Assembly: GCA_963807425.1 (NCBI GenBank)
Contig: CAWEBZ010000001.1
Location: 62,001 to 126,000, forward strand
Length of the DNA stretch: 64,000 nt
Direction: 5' to 3'
Source: VRUE01 sp963807425
GTDB taxonomy: Bacteria; Actinomycetota; Thermoleophilia; Solirubrobacterales; 70-9
Part shown: positions 1-11,025 of the stretch, piece by piece
Layout of the letters: each line of letters starts with the position of its first letter
Numbering within the stretch: position 1 is the stretch's first letter
Made by a program: the position numbers and the translations under genes
The notes under the pieces: generated by a model
What the model was told of the DNA's origin: nothing
Databases searched by the model: none
Seen by the model: the letters and a program-made list of their open reading frames with translations, nothing else

Positions 1-477
1 GAAGGCGAAGCCGGCGAGGCGCAGGCCGAAGGTGGTCGGCTCGGCGTGGACTCCGTGTGTGCGGCCGACGCAGAGGGTGTCGCGATGCTCCAGCGCCCGC
101 TCGATCAGGGCGTCGCGGTAGGCGCGGGCGCTGGCCAGCAGCACCTCGCCCGCCCGTCCGAGCTGCAGCGCCAGCGCAGTGTCGAGCACGTCGGAGGAGG
201 TGAGCCCGTAGTGGATCCAGCGCCCGTGCTCGCCGACCGAGTCGGCGACGACGTCGACGAAGGCGGCGACGTCGTGGTCAGTGATTCGCTCGCGCTCCTC
301 GACCGCCTCGACCGTAAAGGTGGCGTTGGCCCGACAGGCTTCGGCGGCCTCCCTCGGCACCACTCCCTGCTCGGCCCAGGCCTCGGTCGCGGCCAGCTCG
401 ACCTCGAGCCAGCATTCGAGCTTGCGCTGGGTCGACCAGACCGCGCCCATCTCCGGCCGGGTGTACCTCGGGATCAT
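1..477 (-). CDS. purB: adenylosuccinate lyase, N-terminal part (cut by window edge)
   Basis: This is the first 159 codons of the enzyme that splits SAICAR to AICAR and adenylosuccinate to AMP in purine synthesis. The N-terminus begins MIPRYTRPEM, followed by a HDV segment, GLTSSDVLDT and GRTHGVHAEPTTFG, all hallmarks of bacterial PurB. The lyase signature loop lies beyond the window edge. The ATG at 475-477 overlaps the purE stop (ATGA), so it is probably translationally coupled as the last seen gene of a GYD-purD-purE-purB operon. The identification is very safe, but the C-terminal half cannot be judged. Confidence 0.95.
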   Translation of the reverse strand, partial: MIPRYTRPEMGAVWSTQRKLECWLEVELAATEAWAEQGVVPREAAEACRANATFTVEAVEERERITDHDVAAFVDVVADSVGEHGRWIHYGLTSSDVLDTALALQLGRAGEVLLASARAYRDALIERALEHRDTLCVGRTHGVHAEPTTFGLRLAGFAF

Positions 478-956
478 GCGTTGATGATTCGGGCCGCGAG
501 GATGCCGGCGTTCTTTGCTCCATCGATCGCCACGCAGGCGACTGGGATCCCAGGCGGCATCTGCACCGCCGAGAGCAGCGCGTCCAGTCCGCCAAGGCTC
601 TTGCCCAGGATCGGCACGCCGATCACGGGTAGGTCGCTGTGCGCGGCAGCAACGCCGGGCAAGGCCGCCGACATGCCCGCCCCGGCGATGATCACCTTAA
701 GGCCGCGCATACGGGCGTTCATGCAATAGTCGCGGACAAGCTCCGGATCGCGGTGGGCGCTCATCACCCTCATCTCGAAGCTGATGCCCGCCTCGTCCAG
801 GGCCGCGCCCGCAGCTTCCATCTTCGGCATGTCGTTCTTCGAGCCCATGATGATCCCGACCAGGGGCTCGTCGACGTCGATCTCCTCGAAGGCCTCCTCG
901 ACCTCAGGCGACGTGGTCGACTCGCTGGGCTGGGGCTCCTCTGAGATCTCGCTCAT
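474..956 (-). CDS. purE: 5-(carboxyamino)imidazole ribonucleotide mutase PurE
   Basis: PurE (160 aa) moves the carboxylate of N5-CAIR to give CAIR, a cytoplasmic purine step. GSKND (residues 38-42), SAHRDP with the catalytic-type His68 and the AGAGMSAALPG loop match class I PurE. The chosen ATG has an AGAGAGG ribosome site 7-8 bases upstream and leaves an acidic Ser/Glu-rich extension of about 30 residues before the fold, longer than usual. The stop overlaps the purB start. No purK, the usual partner, is in the window, so it may lie elsewhere. Confidence 0.95.
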   Translation of the reverse strand: MSEISEEPQPSESTTSPEVEEAFEEIDVDEPLVGIIMGSKNDMPKMEAAGAALDEAGISFEMRVMSAHRDPELVRDYCMNARMRGLKVIIAGAGMSAALPGVAAAHSDLPVIGVPILGKSLGGLDALLSAVQMPPGIPVACVAIDGAKNAGILAARIINA

Positions 957-973
957 CGTTCCTCTCTGACTGG

Positions 974-2248
974 CTAGCTTGCGATGCGGTCTACGGCCCG
1001 GGCCGCGATGTCGGAACGCATCTGCATCCCGTCGAACTCGATCCGGCTGGCAGCATCGTATGCACGATCGCGTGCCTCAGCCGGCGAAGCGCCCAGAGCC
1101 GTCACGTTGAGTACCCGCCCGCCCGCGGTGACGATCTCACCGTCCCGCTCGGAGGTGCCGGCGTGGGTGATATCGGCCAGCTCCATGGCCGCACCGAGGC
1201 CCCCAATCGCGTCCCCCTTCGAGGACGACTCGGGGTACCCAGCCGAGGCGAGGACCAGGGTGACCGCCCAGTCGTTTGCGAACTCGGCCTCGATCCCCGC
1301 GAGCCCACCCGGCTCCCGCGCCGCAAGGCAGAGATCGACCAGGTCGGAGCGCAGCCGCGGTAGCACGGCCTGGGTCTCGGGATCGCCGAAACGAGCGTTG
1401 AACTCGAGCACCTTCGGACCGTCGGGGCCGATCATCAGCCCCGCGTAGAGGACGCCGTGGAACGGGCACCCCCGTCGCGCCATAGCCGCGACGATCGGGC
1501 GGTGGACGGCATCGACGATCTCCTCCACCTCGGCAGCGCCGAAGCCGGGCACGGGCGAGTAACTGCCCATGCCGCCGGTGTTCGGCCCCTGATCGCCGTC
1601 GAAGATCCGCTTGTAGTCCTGGGCCGGCGCCAGCGGCACCACGTTCTCGCCGTCGCAGAGGGCCAGCAGCGAGAGCTCCTCGCCCTCGAGGAACTCCTCG
1701 AGAACGACCGTGGTCTCACCGAAGCGGCGCTCGGTGAAGAAGACGTCGACGGCTTCGCGTGCCTCGCCCTCGCTCAAGCAGATGATCACTCCCTTCCCCG
1801 CGGCGAGGCCGTCGGCCTTCAGCACCACGGGGTAGGGGACACGGGCGAGGTGCTCGAGCGCTTCCTCGTGACTGCGCAGGAGCACGTGGGCGGCGGTGGG
1901 GACCCCAGCCTCCTCCATCAGCTCCTTGGCAAAGGCCTTCGATCCCTCCAGCTCAGCTGCCGATGCGCTTGGGCCGAAGGCCGGCACGCCGGCGTCCTCG
2001 AGCGCGTCGACCACGCCTGCAACCAGCGCCGCCTCGGGCCCGACGACCACCAGGTCGACGGCGCGCTCCTTTGCCGCCGCGACTATCGCCTCGACGTCAT
2101 CCGCTGCCACTGCCGGCAGGCACTCGGCGTTGGCGGCGATGCCGGCGTTGCCGGGCGCGCAGAGCAGCTCGGGCGCGTGGACGGACCGGCCCAGCGCCCG
2201 CACGATCGCGTGCTCGCGCCCACCTCCGCCTACAACGAGAATCTTCAA
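974..2248 (-). CDS. purD: phosphoribosylamine-glycine ligase PurD
   Basis: PurD (424 aa) is the GAR synthetase that ligates glycine to phosphoribosylamine with ATP. It opens with the Rossmann-like MKILVVGGGGREHAI, then GPEAALVAG, the ATP-grasp segment KADGLAAGKGV, the substrate loop GPNTGGMGSYSP and the metal-binding LEFNARFGDPETQ. Its length is normal for the family. It sits 17 bases before purE and 8 bases after the GYD gene on the same strand, so a single transcript is likely. Confidence 0.97.
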   Translation of the reverse strand: MKILVVGGGGREHAIVRALGRSVHAPELLCAPGNAGIAANAECLPAVAADDVEAIVAAAKERAVDLVVVGPEAALVAGVVDALEDAGVPAFGPSASAAELEGSKAFAKELMEEAGVPTAAHVLLRSHEEALEHLARVPYPVVLKADGLAAGKGVIICLSEGEAREAVDVFFTERRFGETTVVLEEFLEGEELSLLALCDGENVVPLAPAQDYKRIFDGDQGPNTGGMGSYSPVPGFGAAEVEEIVDAVHRPIVAAMARRGCPFHGVLYAGLMIGPDGPKVLEFNARFGDPETQAVLPRLRSDLVDLCLAAREPGGLAGIEAEFANDWAVTLVLASAGYPESSSKGDAIGGLGAAMELADITHAGTSERDGEIVTAGGRVLNVTALGASPAEARDRAYDAASRIEFDGMQMRSDIAARAVDRIAS

Positions 2249-2256
2249 CGCTGCGC

Positions 2257-2538
2257 CTAGAGCGAGCCGGCCAGATCGTCGGCGGGCATTGCCGCCAGCG
2301 TCTGGCTGGTCATCGTCCCGCGCGAGCCCAGCTCGACCGAGACCTTGGCCATCGTCTTCTCGTCGGGTGCCTCGACGATCGTGACGAAGTCGTACTGGCC
2401 TAGCGTCGCGTACTGCGCCACCACCTTGGCGCCGATCTGCTCGACCTCCTTGTTCACCTCGCCCACCCGCGCGGGGTTGTTCTTCAGCGTCCGCACGCCG
2501 TCGGCGGTCAGGTTCGTAAGCATCACGTAGGTCGGCAT
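2257..2538 (-). CDS. GYD-domain small protein
   Basis: This 93-aa protein matches the GYD family, with an alpha/beta ferredoxin-like pattern and the motif LGQYDFV near residues 46-52 in place of the namesake GxYD. Biochemical function in the family is not established. A strong AGAGGAGA site precedes ATG 2538. It is the first gene of the purD-purE-purB string with an 8-base gap to purD, so it should be co-transcribed with purine synthesis. Any role there is inferred from position alone. Confidence 0.85.
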   Translation of the reverse strand: MPTYVMLTNLTADGVRTLKNNPARVGEVNKEVEQIGAKVVAQYATLGQYDFVTIVEAPDEKTMAKVSVELGSRGTMTSQTLAAMPADDLAGSL

Positions 2539-2603
2539 CGCAATCTCCTCTCGCGGGGTACAGGCCCTACGTTACGCGAGGAGGTGTGAGCCTGTCTACG
2601 GGC

Positions 2604-4244
2604 TTAGCCGTCGTAGCCCGCGTGGACGTGATCGCAGTGGTCCGCCCGGGCAAAGGCCGGTCCGGGGCCGTCGACGTCGAAGCAGTAGATGAGCTCAGTG
2701 GGGTGAGCTGGCTCGGGTAGATAGGCGAGGGTGCTGGCGAGCTCGGCGCAGGGTGCGTCGACTGCGGTGTCGGTGCAGGAGACACCGTCGACGGCGGCGA
2801 TGTCCATCGCCCGGCCGTAGTAGTGGTTGGAGACGCCGCCTTCGACCGTGTACTGCGAGTGGTCGGAGCGCAGCGAGGAGATCGTGATCTGGTGCTCCTG
2901 GGTCATCGCCCCGAGCAGACCGACGATCCGTGGGTCGAGGGCGCCACTGACAATGTCGCCCAGCTCGAGCTCGTTGGAGAGGGTCAGGTTGTCCCAGTTG
3001 ATCGGGGCGCCGACGGTTCCCGGCAGGGCGAGTGCCCAGTCGATCGTCGAGGTCTCGCAGCTTCCCTTCAGCTGCTCGGCGTCGGCAAGCACCGCCTGCA
3101 CGTACCAGGCGGCCTGGTTGTGGGTGAAGATGCCGGCGCGAAGGCTGCCGCGTGACCAGATCAGGCGGGCCAGCGTGGCGGCCGAGTCGGCTGCTCCGCC
3201 GCGGCGGATTCGGCCGTCTTCGTCACCGTCGACCGCGAAGGCTTTCCACTCGCTCGAGTCGAGGCCGAGCGGACCGATCTTGCGCATCTGCGCTTTGCTC
3301 ATGCCACGGCCGAAGTCCGACTCCAGACGCGCGACCGCGGCGAGCGCCCAGACGCCGCGACGACCGAGGCCGTAACGGGCCGCTGCCGCCTCGAAGGCTT
3401 CGAGGTAGTCCTCTGGGATCTCTTTGCGCCAGTCAGGTGCCGGCTCGCAGCTGAGGCTCTGCAACTGCGGGGTCAGGGTGAAGGCACCGCTGGTCCCGAT
3501 CCCGAGCGAGCCGTAACAGGCGGCGTTGGCCAGCACGTCGGCCACGTACCAGTCGGCGTGGTTGTAGGCGAAGATCGCGTTGTAGGTGTCGGCCGGCATC
3601 CCCGACGCACTGAGGTAGCTGGCGGCGGCGAAGATCGCGTCTTCGGGGTTGTAGGGGTCGCGCACTCCGTCGCCGTTGGCGTCGACTCCGTAGGCCTCCC
3701 AGGTTTCCGGCATGAACTGCATCCAGCCGATCGCGCCGGCCGAGGACGGGCCCATGTTGGACCCGAAGGCACTCTCGATCCCGTTGATCGAGGCGAGCAC
3801 CGCGACGCCCTGGGCGCCGAGGCCGTAGGTGTCGGCGGCGCGCTGGTAGATCGGGATCAGGATCGGGGGGACGCCGGCGGAGGCGCAGGTCGAGCTCGGG
3901 ATCGAGGGCACTTCGAAGACTTCCGAGGGAGTGGGGGCCGGCACCGCGCCGGCGTCGGACTCTGGCGCTGGTGTCGGGTTGGAGCCGTCGATCTCGGGCG
4001 CGCCGGCGGAGGTACCGCCGCTGCTCTGCGGTTTGCCCGGCGCGGTAGGTGGTGCCACAGGGGGCGCGGCCAGGGTGTCGCCCTGCTCGAGCGCTCCCGA
4101 TGGGGCCGGCACCGGAGTCGCCGGTTCGGCTGGCGCTTCCGTCGCCACGGGCGCGGACAGCGGAGCTTCGGCTGCGGAGGCCGCCGGAGCCGTCAGGGCC
4201 GCGCCGACCGCGGCGACGGCCAGGGTGTTGCGGATCCTTCCCAT
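2604..4244 (-). CDS. secreted lytic transglycosylase with two SLT-like domains and an M15-like C-terminal domain
   Basis: This 546-aa exported cell-wall enzyme starts at ATG 4244, which overlaps the upstream stop (ATGA) and directly begins a signal peptide (residues 1-25). A Pro/Ala-rich linker runs to about 115. A first lytic transglycosylase domain (about 130-245) has the catalytic-type Glu157 in NGIESAFG, AIGWMQFMPETW and a calcium-like DANGDGVRD loop. A second, more divergent copy (about 280-390) keeps Glu308 in ARLESDFG. The last 80 residues carry SNHYYGRAMDIAA and DHCDHVHAG, which fit the zinc-binding His/Asp/His of the M15/VanY-type peptidase fold. It probably cuts peptidoglycan glycan strands, and possibly peptides too. 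Confidence 0.85.
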   Translation of the reverse strand: MGRIRNTLAVAAVGAALTAPAASAAEAPLSAPVATEAPAEPATPVPAPSGALEQGDTLAAPPVAPPTAPGKPQSSGGTSAGAPEIDGSNPTPAPESDAGAVPAPTPSEVFEVPSIPSSTCASAGVPPILIPIYQRAADTYGLGAQGVAVLASINGIESAFGSNMGPSSAGAIGWMQFMPETWEAYGVDANGDGVRDPYNPEDAIFAAASYLSASGMPADTYNAIFAYNHADWYVADVLANAACYGSLGIGTSGAFTLTPQLQSLSCEPAPDWRKEIPEDYLEAFEAAAARYGLGRRGVWALAAVARLESDFGRGMSKAQMRKIGPLGLDSSEWKAFAVDGDEDGRIRRGGAADSAATLARLIWSRGSLRAGIFTHNQAAWYVQAVLADAEQLKGSCETSTIDWALALPGTVGAPINWDNLTLSNELELGDIVSGALDPRIVGLLGAMTQEHQITISSLRSDHSQYTVEGGVSNHYYGRAMDIAAVDGVSCTDTAVDAPCAELASTLAYLPEPAHPTELIYCFDVDGPGPAFARADHCDHVHAGYDG

Positions 4245-5053
4245 CAGCCGAGGGCGTCCTTTACTTTCCACTCGCCGCTGGCTTTGTCGCGTTCCACGGT
4301 CACCCGCAGCTCGCTGGTGACGCCGAGGCGCAGCAGCGAGATGCTGAGCGTCTGGGTATCGCCGTGACGAGGGCCAGGGACGATGTTCAGCACTTTGGCT
4401 TGGGGGACTTTGGCATTGGCGGGAAGGCGCGGGGGACGCTGCAGCAGCGAGCGTGAGAGCTGCGGCGTTGCGGTCTTCGCGAAGGCTGTACGGACTTCCT
4501 GGTTGTCCTCCCCAGTCTCGAAGAGGACGAAGGCGCTTGCGAACTGCCTCGCCACCTGGAGAGCAGCCGGTCCCGCCGGCTCGGCTTTTGCTGCCGAGGA
4601 CGAAGAGGGGGTGGACGCGTCGGCTTTCGGGGTTGTCGTAGCGGGAATCGCGGCGGCGCTGGCAACCTTCGAGGCACCGCTGTCGGCCTCTGGCTTGAAG
4701 TCCGGCGCAGCGCCCTGCAGAACGGGTGCGGCTGGGGCAGGAGTCTCTTCGATCGGCTGGGCCGCGACCGGTGCCCTGACGACAGGAGCCGCCGCCGTCA
4801 CCTCGCCGGTCGTGCCATCGTCCGAAGCCAGACGGAAACCGAGAACGCCAGCCCCAATCGCCACCAGGGCGAGGACGGCAACTCCCGAGGCGCGCAGGGG
4901 GCGGGCCCAGTTGGCGGTCCGCTCTCCCAGCGGCCAGATCAACCCTCGCTCAACCGCCCAGGCCAGGCGCTCGAACGGCCACTTGACCGCGTCGGGAACG
5001 CCACGCAACATCTCGACGCCGTCCCAGGCGTAGATTTGGATTCGTTCGATCAT
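4244..5053 (-). CDS. single-pass membrane protein of unknown function
   Basis: This 269-aa protein has an amphipathic N-terminus (about 1-50, rich in Trp/Glu/Arg), one transmembrane helix (about 56-75, ASGVAVLALVAIGAGVLGF), an Ala/Pro/Ser-rich linker and a C-terminal globular domain (about 165-269) with alternating strands ending in SGEWKVKDALG. That layout resembles NTF2/TcpC-like extracytoplasmic domains, but this is only a shape comparison. It is coupled by ATGA to the transglycosylase, which suggests work at the cell wall. Confidence 0.7.
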   Translation of the reverse strand: MIERIQIYAWDGVEMLRGVPDAVKWPFERLAWAVERGLIWPLGERTANWARPLRASGVAVLALVAIGAGVLGFRLASDDGTTGEVTAAAPVVRAPVAAQPIEETPAPAAPVLQGAAPDFKPEADSGASKVASAAAIPATTTPKADASTPSSSSAAKAEPAGPAALQVARQFASAFVLFETGEDNQEVRTAFAKTATPQLSRSLLQRPPRLPANAKVPQAKVLNIVPGPRHGDTQTLSISLLRLGVTSELRVTVERDKASGEWKVKDALG

Positions 5054-5225
5054 CGCTGGAGGATCACAAGCTTACGTCGGAATCTTGCTCCGATTCCTGA
5101 AGTCCGCCGTCTGGATTGCGCTTCCCAAGCGCTATCTCTTCCCATCCGGACATTGTCGACCGTCTAGTTAACCGTTCTATAAACGCGCCGATGCGGTGGC
5201 TGGCCCTCGTCTACGAGGTCCGGCG

Positions 5226-7814
<2,589 letters not shown>

Positions 7815-7847
7815 CTGGGCTCGATTGTAGGCCGCTGGGCCCGGTCG

Positions 7848-8630
7848 TTAACCCGCCGCCTCGGCCCGCCGCATTCCCGTCACCGCCCAGATCGCCATCA
7901 GTGCCATCAGCCCGAATGCGACCCCATAGGTGAGCAGGACCTCCGCAGGGAGGCCGGCGAGGAAATCGCGGTTGGTGTTGAGGATCAGGGTCAGCGGGTT
8001 GATCGCGGCGACGTGGGAGACCCATCCGGCGAGCAGGTCCTGGGGCACGTAGACGGGCGCCATGAAAAGCAGCATGAAGACGGGGAACTGCATCAGCGGT
8101 CCCGCCTGCAGCGTCCGCAGGCGGAGGGCTATGCCGCAGGCGAAGAGCAGGGCGACAACGTTCACAGTCAGCGAGAGCAAGTAGAGGCCGACGATCTCGG
8201 CCGTGTCGCCGCCGACTTCCATCCCGGCCAGCAGGGCGACGCAGGTGACGACGGTCCAGGTGACCAGCACCCGCACCATCGCCGTCAGGGTGTAGCCGAC
8301 GACGATCGAGGTCCGGTGACGGGTCGCCAGCAGCAGCCTGCGGCCCATCCCGAACTGAAAGTCGGCTGCGATCGAGAAGCCGGTGAAGACGCCGCCGAGC
8401 GCCGAGGCCTGGAGCAGCACGAAGCCGAAGACGAAGGTCGTGTACCCCTCCGGGTAGTCGAAGTTGGGCGTCTCGGAGATCGCCGAGAGCCCGCCGGCGA
8501 AGGCGGCGAGGAAGAAGAGCGGGAAGATCAGCGCCGGCAGCAGCAGTGCAGGCCTGGTGAAGGTGTTGTGCAGGCTGCGCCAGGCGATCCCCAGGGCGGA
8601 GGAGAGGTAGGGGCTGCGCGCGGTCCTCAT
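7848..8630 (-). CDS. ABC-2 type transporter permease (second)
   Basis: This 260-aa permease starts at ATG 8630, which overlaps the previous stop (ATGA). About six hydrophobic helices are visible, including ALLLPALIFPLFFLAAFAG near the start, LYLLSLTVNVVALLFACGIA and the C-terminal VLLTYGVAFGLMALMAIWAV. The conserved cytoplasmic FGMGRRLLLA and the INPLTLILN segment are typical of ABC2 permeases of drug or lipid exporters. It forms one exporter with the permease and ATPase encoded immediately upstream; the substrate is unknown. Confidence 0.88.
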   Translation of the reverse strand: MRTARSPYLSSALGIAWRSLHNTFTRPALLLPALIFPLFFLAAFAGGLSAISETPNFDYPEGYTTFVFGFVLLQASALGGVFTGFSIAADFQFGMGRRLLLATRHRTSIVVGYTLTAMVRVLVTWTVVTCVALLAGMEVGGDTAEIVGLYLLSLTVNVVALLFACGIALRLRTLQAGPLMQFPVFMLLFMAPVYVPQDLLAGWVSHVAAINPLTLILNTNRDFLAGLPAEVLLTYGVAFGLMALMAIWAVTGMRRAEAAG

Positions 8631-9451
8631 GAGCGCACCATCCTTTCTTTCAGCGCCAGCGAGGCGATCGTGATCGAGCCGGCGATCAGCGCCAGGGCGA
8701 TGCCGAAGGCCAGCGCCAGCGCTTCGCCATCCCAGCCGACGATCATCAGGCTGCGGATGCCCTCGATCATGTAGCTGACCGGGTTGATCGTCGCGATCGT
8801 CTGGAACCACTCCTGCTGGATCAGGTTGCGAGGCAGCGAGATCGAGCTGAAGAAGAGCAGGATGAAGAGCAGCGGGAACATCCCCTGCACCGCCTCGCCC
8901 GAGCCGGTCCGGATCGCCATCCACATGCCGATGCCGCCGAAGCCGATCGAGATCAGGATCGAGAGGCAGAAGAGCACCGGCACGCCCCAGATGCCGGCTT
9001 CGAAGTGGGCGCCCGCGGCGAGCCCAGCGGTCAGGTAGACGGTGGCCTGGATCAGGCCGATCACGACCAGTCCCCCCAGCTGGCCGGCGATCAGGGACGA
9101 GCCGTGCATCGGCGTCAGCGCCAGGCGGTTGAAGAACCCGTTCTCGATGTCTTCCGCCAGCGACTGGCCGGAGTTCATCGTCGCGAAGAGGGCGCCCTGG
9201 ACGAAGGGGAAGGCGAGCGCGAAGGTCAGGTAGGAGTCGGTCGGGAAGCCGGGGATCTGGGTCGCCGCGTCGAGGCCGGCGCTGTTGACAGCGAGCAGGA
9301 AGAGCGGGAAGACGAGGCTGGGGACGATCATCGCCGGCTGGCGCAGGGTGCGCAGCACCGCGCGGCCGGCCAGCGAGAGGACCTGCGTGGTCAGCGTTGA
9401 CCGACGGGAGCCTCTGGGCGCGTCCCGCAGGGCCACCGTCGCGGAGCTCAC
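8627..9451 (-). CDS. ABC-2 type transporter permease (first)
   Basis: This 274-aa membrane subunit of the same exporter has six predicted helices, with the family features IENGFFNRLALTPM (coupling-helix region) and INPVSYMIEGIRSLMI near the end. Both ends overlap neighbours by four bases (ATGA), so the ATPase and both permeases are translationally coupled. It is similar to DrrB-type daunorubicin-resistance permeases. The two permeases are clearly different from each other, suggesting a heterodimeric pore. Confidence 0.88.
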   Translation of the reverse strand: MSSATVALRDAPRGSRRSTLTTQVLSLAGRAVLRTLRQPAMIVPSLVFPLFLLAVNSAGLDAATQIPGFPTDSYLTFALAFPFVQGALFATMNSGQSLAEDIENGFFNRLALTPMHGSSLIAGQLGGLVVIGLIQATVYLTAGLAAGAHFEAGIWGVPVLFCLSILISIGFGGIGMWMAIRTGSGEAVQGMFPLLFILLFFSSISLPRNLIQQEWFQTIATINPVSYMIEGIRSLMIVGWDGEALALAFGIALALIAGSITIASLALKERMVRS

Positions 9452-10467
9452 GTCCTCGCCCCCTCGAGCTCAGACTGCTCACCCTCGACAGCCGCCTCGT
9501 CACCGTCTCCCGCGCCCTCGAGGTGACGCCCCGTCTTCTCGAGGAAGACATCGTCGAGGCTGGGAGCGTGGAGCTCGATGTTGGCGACCCGCAGGCTCTC
9601 CGCGTCGAGGCCGCGCACTACGTCGGTGAGCTGCTCGGCGCCATCGCTGAGGCGCACGGCGACCGCCTCACGCGACGCCGGCACCCGCTCGCCGAAGCGC
9701 TCCAGCACCGCGAGTACCCGGTCAGCCTGCGCCTGCTCGGCGGGAACGGCTTCGAGGCTTGGCCGGCCGATTTCGGCCTTCAGCGCCGCCGGCGTGCCCT
9801 CAGCGACGATCTTGCCGTCGTCGATGATCCCGACCCGGTCCGCCAGCTGGTCGGCCTCCTCCAGGTACTGGGTGGTGAGGAAGACGGTGACCCCCTCCTC
9901 TCCCGCCAGCCGCGCGACCTCGTCCCAGAGCGCAGCGCGGCTCTGCGGATCGAGCCCGGTCGTCGGCTCGTCGAGGAAGAGGACACGGGGGCCGTGAACG
10001 AGGGCCAGCGCCAGGTCGAGGCGCCGTTTCATCCCGCCCGAGTAGCCCCCGACCTTGCGGTCGGCCGCGTCGGAGAGGCCGACCCGCTCGATCAACGCCT
10101 CGCCGCGGCTGACCCGTTCGGCCCGGGGCAGCCCGTGCAGCGCGGTCTGCAGCCGCATGTGCTCGCGGGCGCTGAGGTGAGGGTCGAGCGCCGCTTCCTG
10201 CAGGGCGGCGCCGATCGCCTCGCGGACCTGCGGCCCTTCGGAGACGATCTCGTGGCCGGCGACGCGCGCGGTCCCGGCACTCGGCGGCAGCAGCGTCGTC
10301 AGCATGTGGACCGTCGTCGACTTGCCGGCGCCGTTGGGGCCGAGGAAGCCATAGATCTCACCGGGCTCGACCCGCAGGTCGATCCCGGCGACCGCGACCG
10401 GCCCGTTCTTGAACTCCCGGATCAGTCCCTCTACTTCGATGCTGTTGCTGGGCGGAGATGCCTGCAT
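9448..10467 (-). CDS. DrrA-type ABC transporter ATP-binding protein
   Basis: This 339-aa ATPase drives the exporter. It has Walker A GPNGAGKST (about 44-52), the signature YSGGMKRRLDLA, Walker B VLFLDEPTTGLDP, H-loop-position LTTQYLEEAD (Gln in place of the usual His) and a C-terminal accessory region (about 235-339) typical of DrrA-like subunits. The missing switch His is shared by DrrA-like ATPases as I recall. A GGAGGA site precedes ATG 10467. The gene diverges from marR across a 96-base region holding two TTGAGATCT boxes, so it is probably under that regulator's control. Confidence 0.92.
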   Translation of the reverse strand: MQASPPSNSIEVEGLIREFKNGPVAVAGIDLRVEPGEIYGFLGPNGAGKSTTVHMLTTLLPPSAGTARVAGHEIVSEGPQVREAIGAALQEAALDPHLSAREHMRLQTALHGLPRAERVSRGEALIERVGLSDAADRKVGGYSGGMKRRLDLALALVHGPRVLFLDEPTTGLDPQSRAALWDEVARLAGEEGVTVFLTTQYLEEADQLADRVGIIDDGKIVAEGTPAALKAEIGRPSLEAVPAEQAQADRVLAVLERFGERVPASREAVAVRLSDGAEQLTDVVRGLDAESLRVANIELHAPSLDDVFLEKTGRHLEGAGDGDEAAVEGEQSELEGART

Positions 10468-10487
10468 GGTTCCTCCGGACGGATTGC

Positions 10488-10555
10488 TTTGAGATCTCGA
10501 TCGTGATGTATAGCAAAGATTGAGATCTTCAACTATCTAAGTCTTCTGGTACTAT
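10488..10555. promoter_or_regulatory. divergent promoter/operator region, exporter versus marR
   Basis: TTTGAGATCTCGA (10488-10500) and ATTGAGATCTTCAA (10519-10532) share TTGAGATCT, starts 31 bases apart (about three helical turns), and the second is nearly palindromic (TTGA-GATC-TTCAA). A candidate marR promoter follows: TTCAAC 10528-10533, a 16-base spacer and TACTAT 10550-10555. This would start transcription at about 10562, so marR would be almost leaderless. The second box overlaps that -35, as expected for autorepression. Inferred from pattern, not tested. Confidence 0.55.
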
Positions 10556-10563
10556 TCCGCTCA

Positions 10564-11025
10564 ATGGCGTCGGTCGACTCCGCTACCCGGAGCAAGGTCA
10601 GGAACACGCGGGGGAGGGCGAAGCTCGAGGCTGAGGCCTGGTCGCTGCTTGCCGATCTCTTCATGCTGCAGCGCCCCCTGATGATGGCGCTTTGCCGCGA
10701 GTTCGATCTCTTTCCCCCACAGCTGATGGTGCTCAAGGCCCTGGATCAGCCGCGGCCGATGCGCGACGTCGCCGCCACGCTGGCCTGCGACAGCTCGAAC
10801 CTGACCGGGATCACCGACCGGCTCGAGGAGCGGGGCCTCGTCCAGCGCACCTCGGACGAGAAGGATCGCCGGGTCAAGCTGCTCGTCCTCACCGATGAGG
10901 GCCAGCGGCTGCGCCGCGAGGTGGTCGGCCGGCTCAACAAGCCTCCGGCGGCGATCGACAATCTCTCCGACCGCGACCTCCAGGTCCTGCAGGGCCTACT
11001 GCAGAAGGCTCTCGACGCCGGTTAG
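10564..11025 (+). CDS. MarR-family transcriptional regulator
   Basis: This 153-aa dimeric winged-helix regulator shows the recognition region MRDVAATLACDSSNLTGITDRLEERGLV and the wing RTSDEKDRRVKLLVLTDEGQRL, standard for MarR. It is transcribed away from the ABC exporter with shared operator-like repeats between them, a classic arrangement for ligand-relieved control of an efflux pump. The start has no ribosome site and lies just behind a -10-like TACTAT, so a leaderless message is likely. Its stop overlaps the convergent hspR stop by a few bases. Confidence 0.92.
   Translation: MASVDSATRSKVRNTRGRAKLEAEAWSLLADLFMLQRPLMMALCREFDLFPPQLMVLKALDQPRPMRDVAATLACDSSNLTGITDRLEERGLVQRTSDEKDRRVKLLVLTDEGQRLRREVVGRLNKPPAAIDNLSDRDLQVLQGLLQKALDAG

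Noticed and set aside
7815..7860. HspR operator before clpB
   Set aside because: No CTTGAGT/ACTCAAG half-sites in the 33-base gap or just upstream.
7848..9551. Apparent 567-codon fusion of the two ABC permeases
   Set aside because: The first half is an out-of-frame reading of the upstream permease. The real second permease starts at ATG 8630 with an ATGA overlap.
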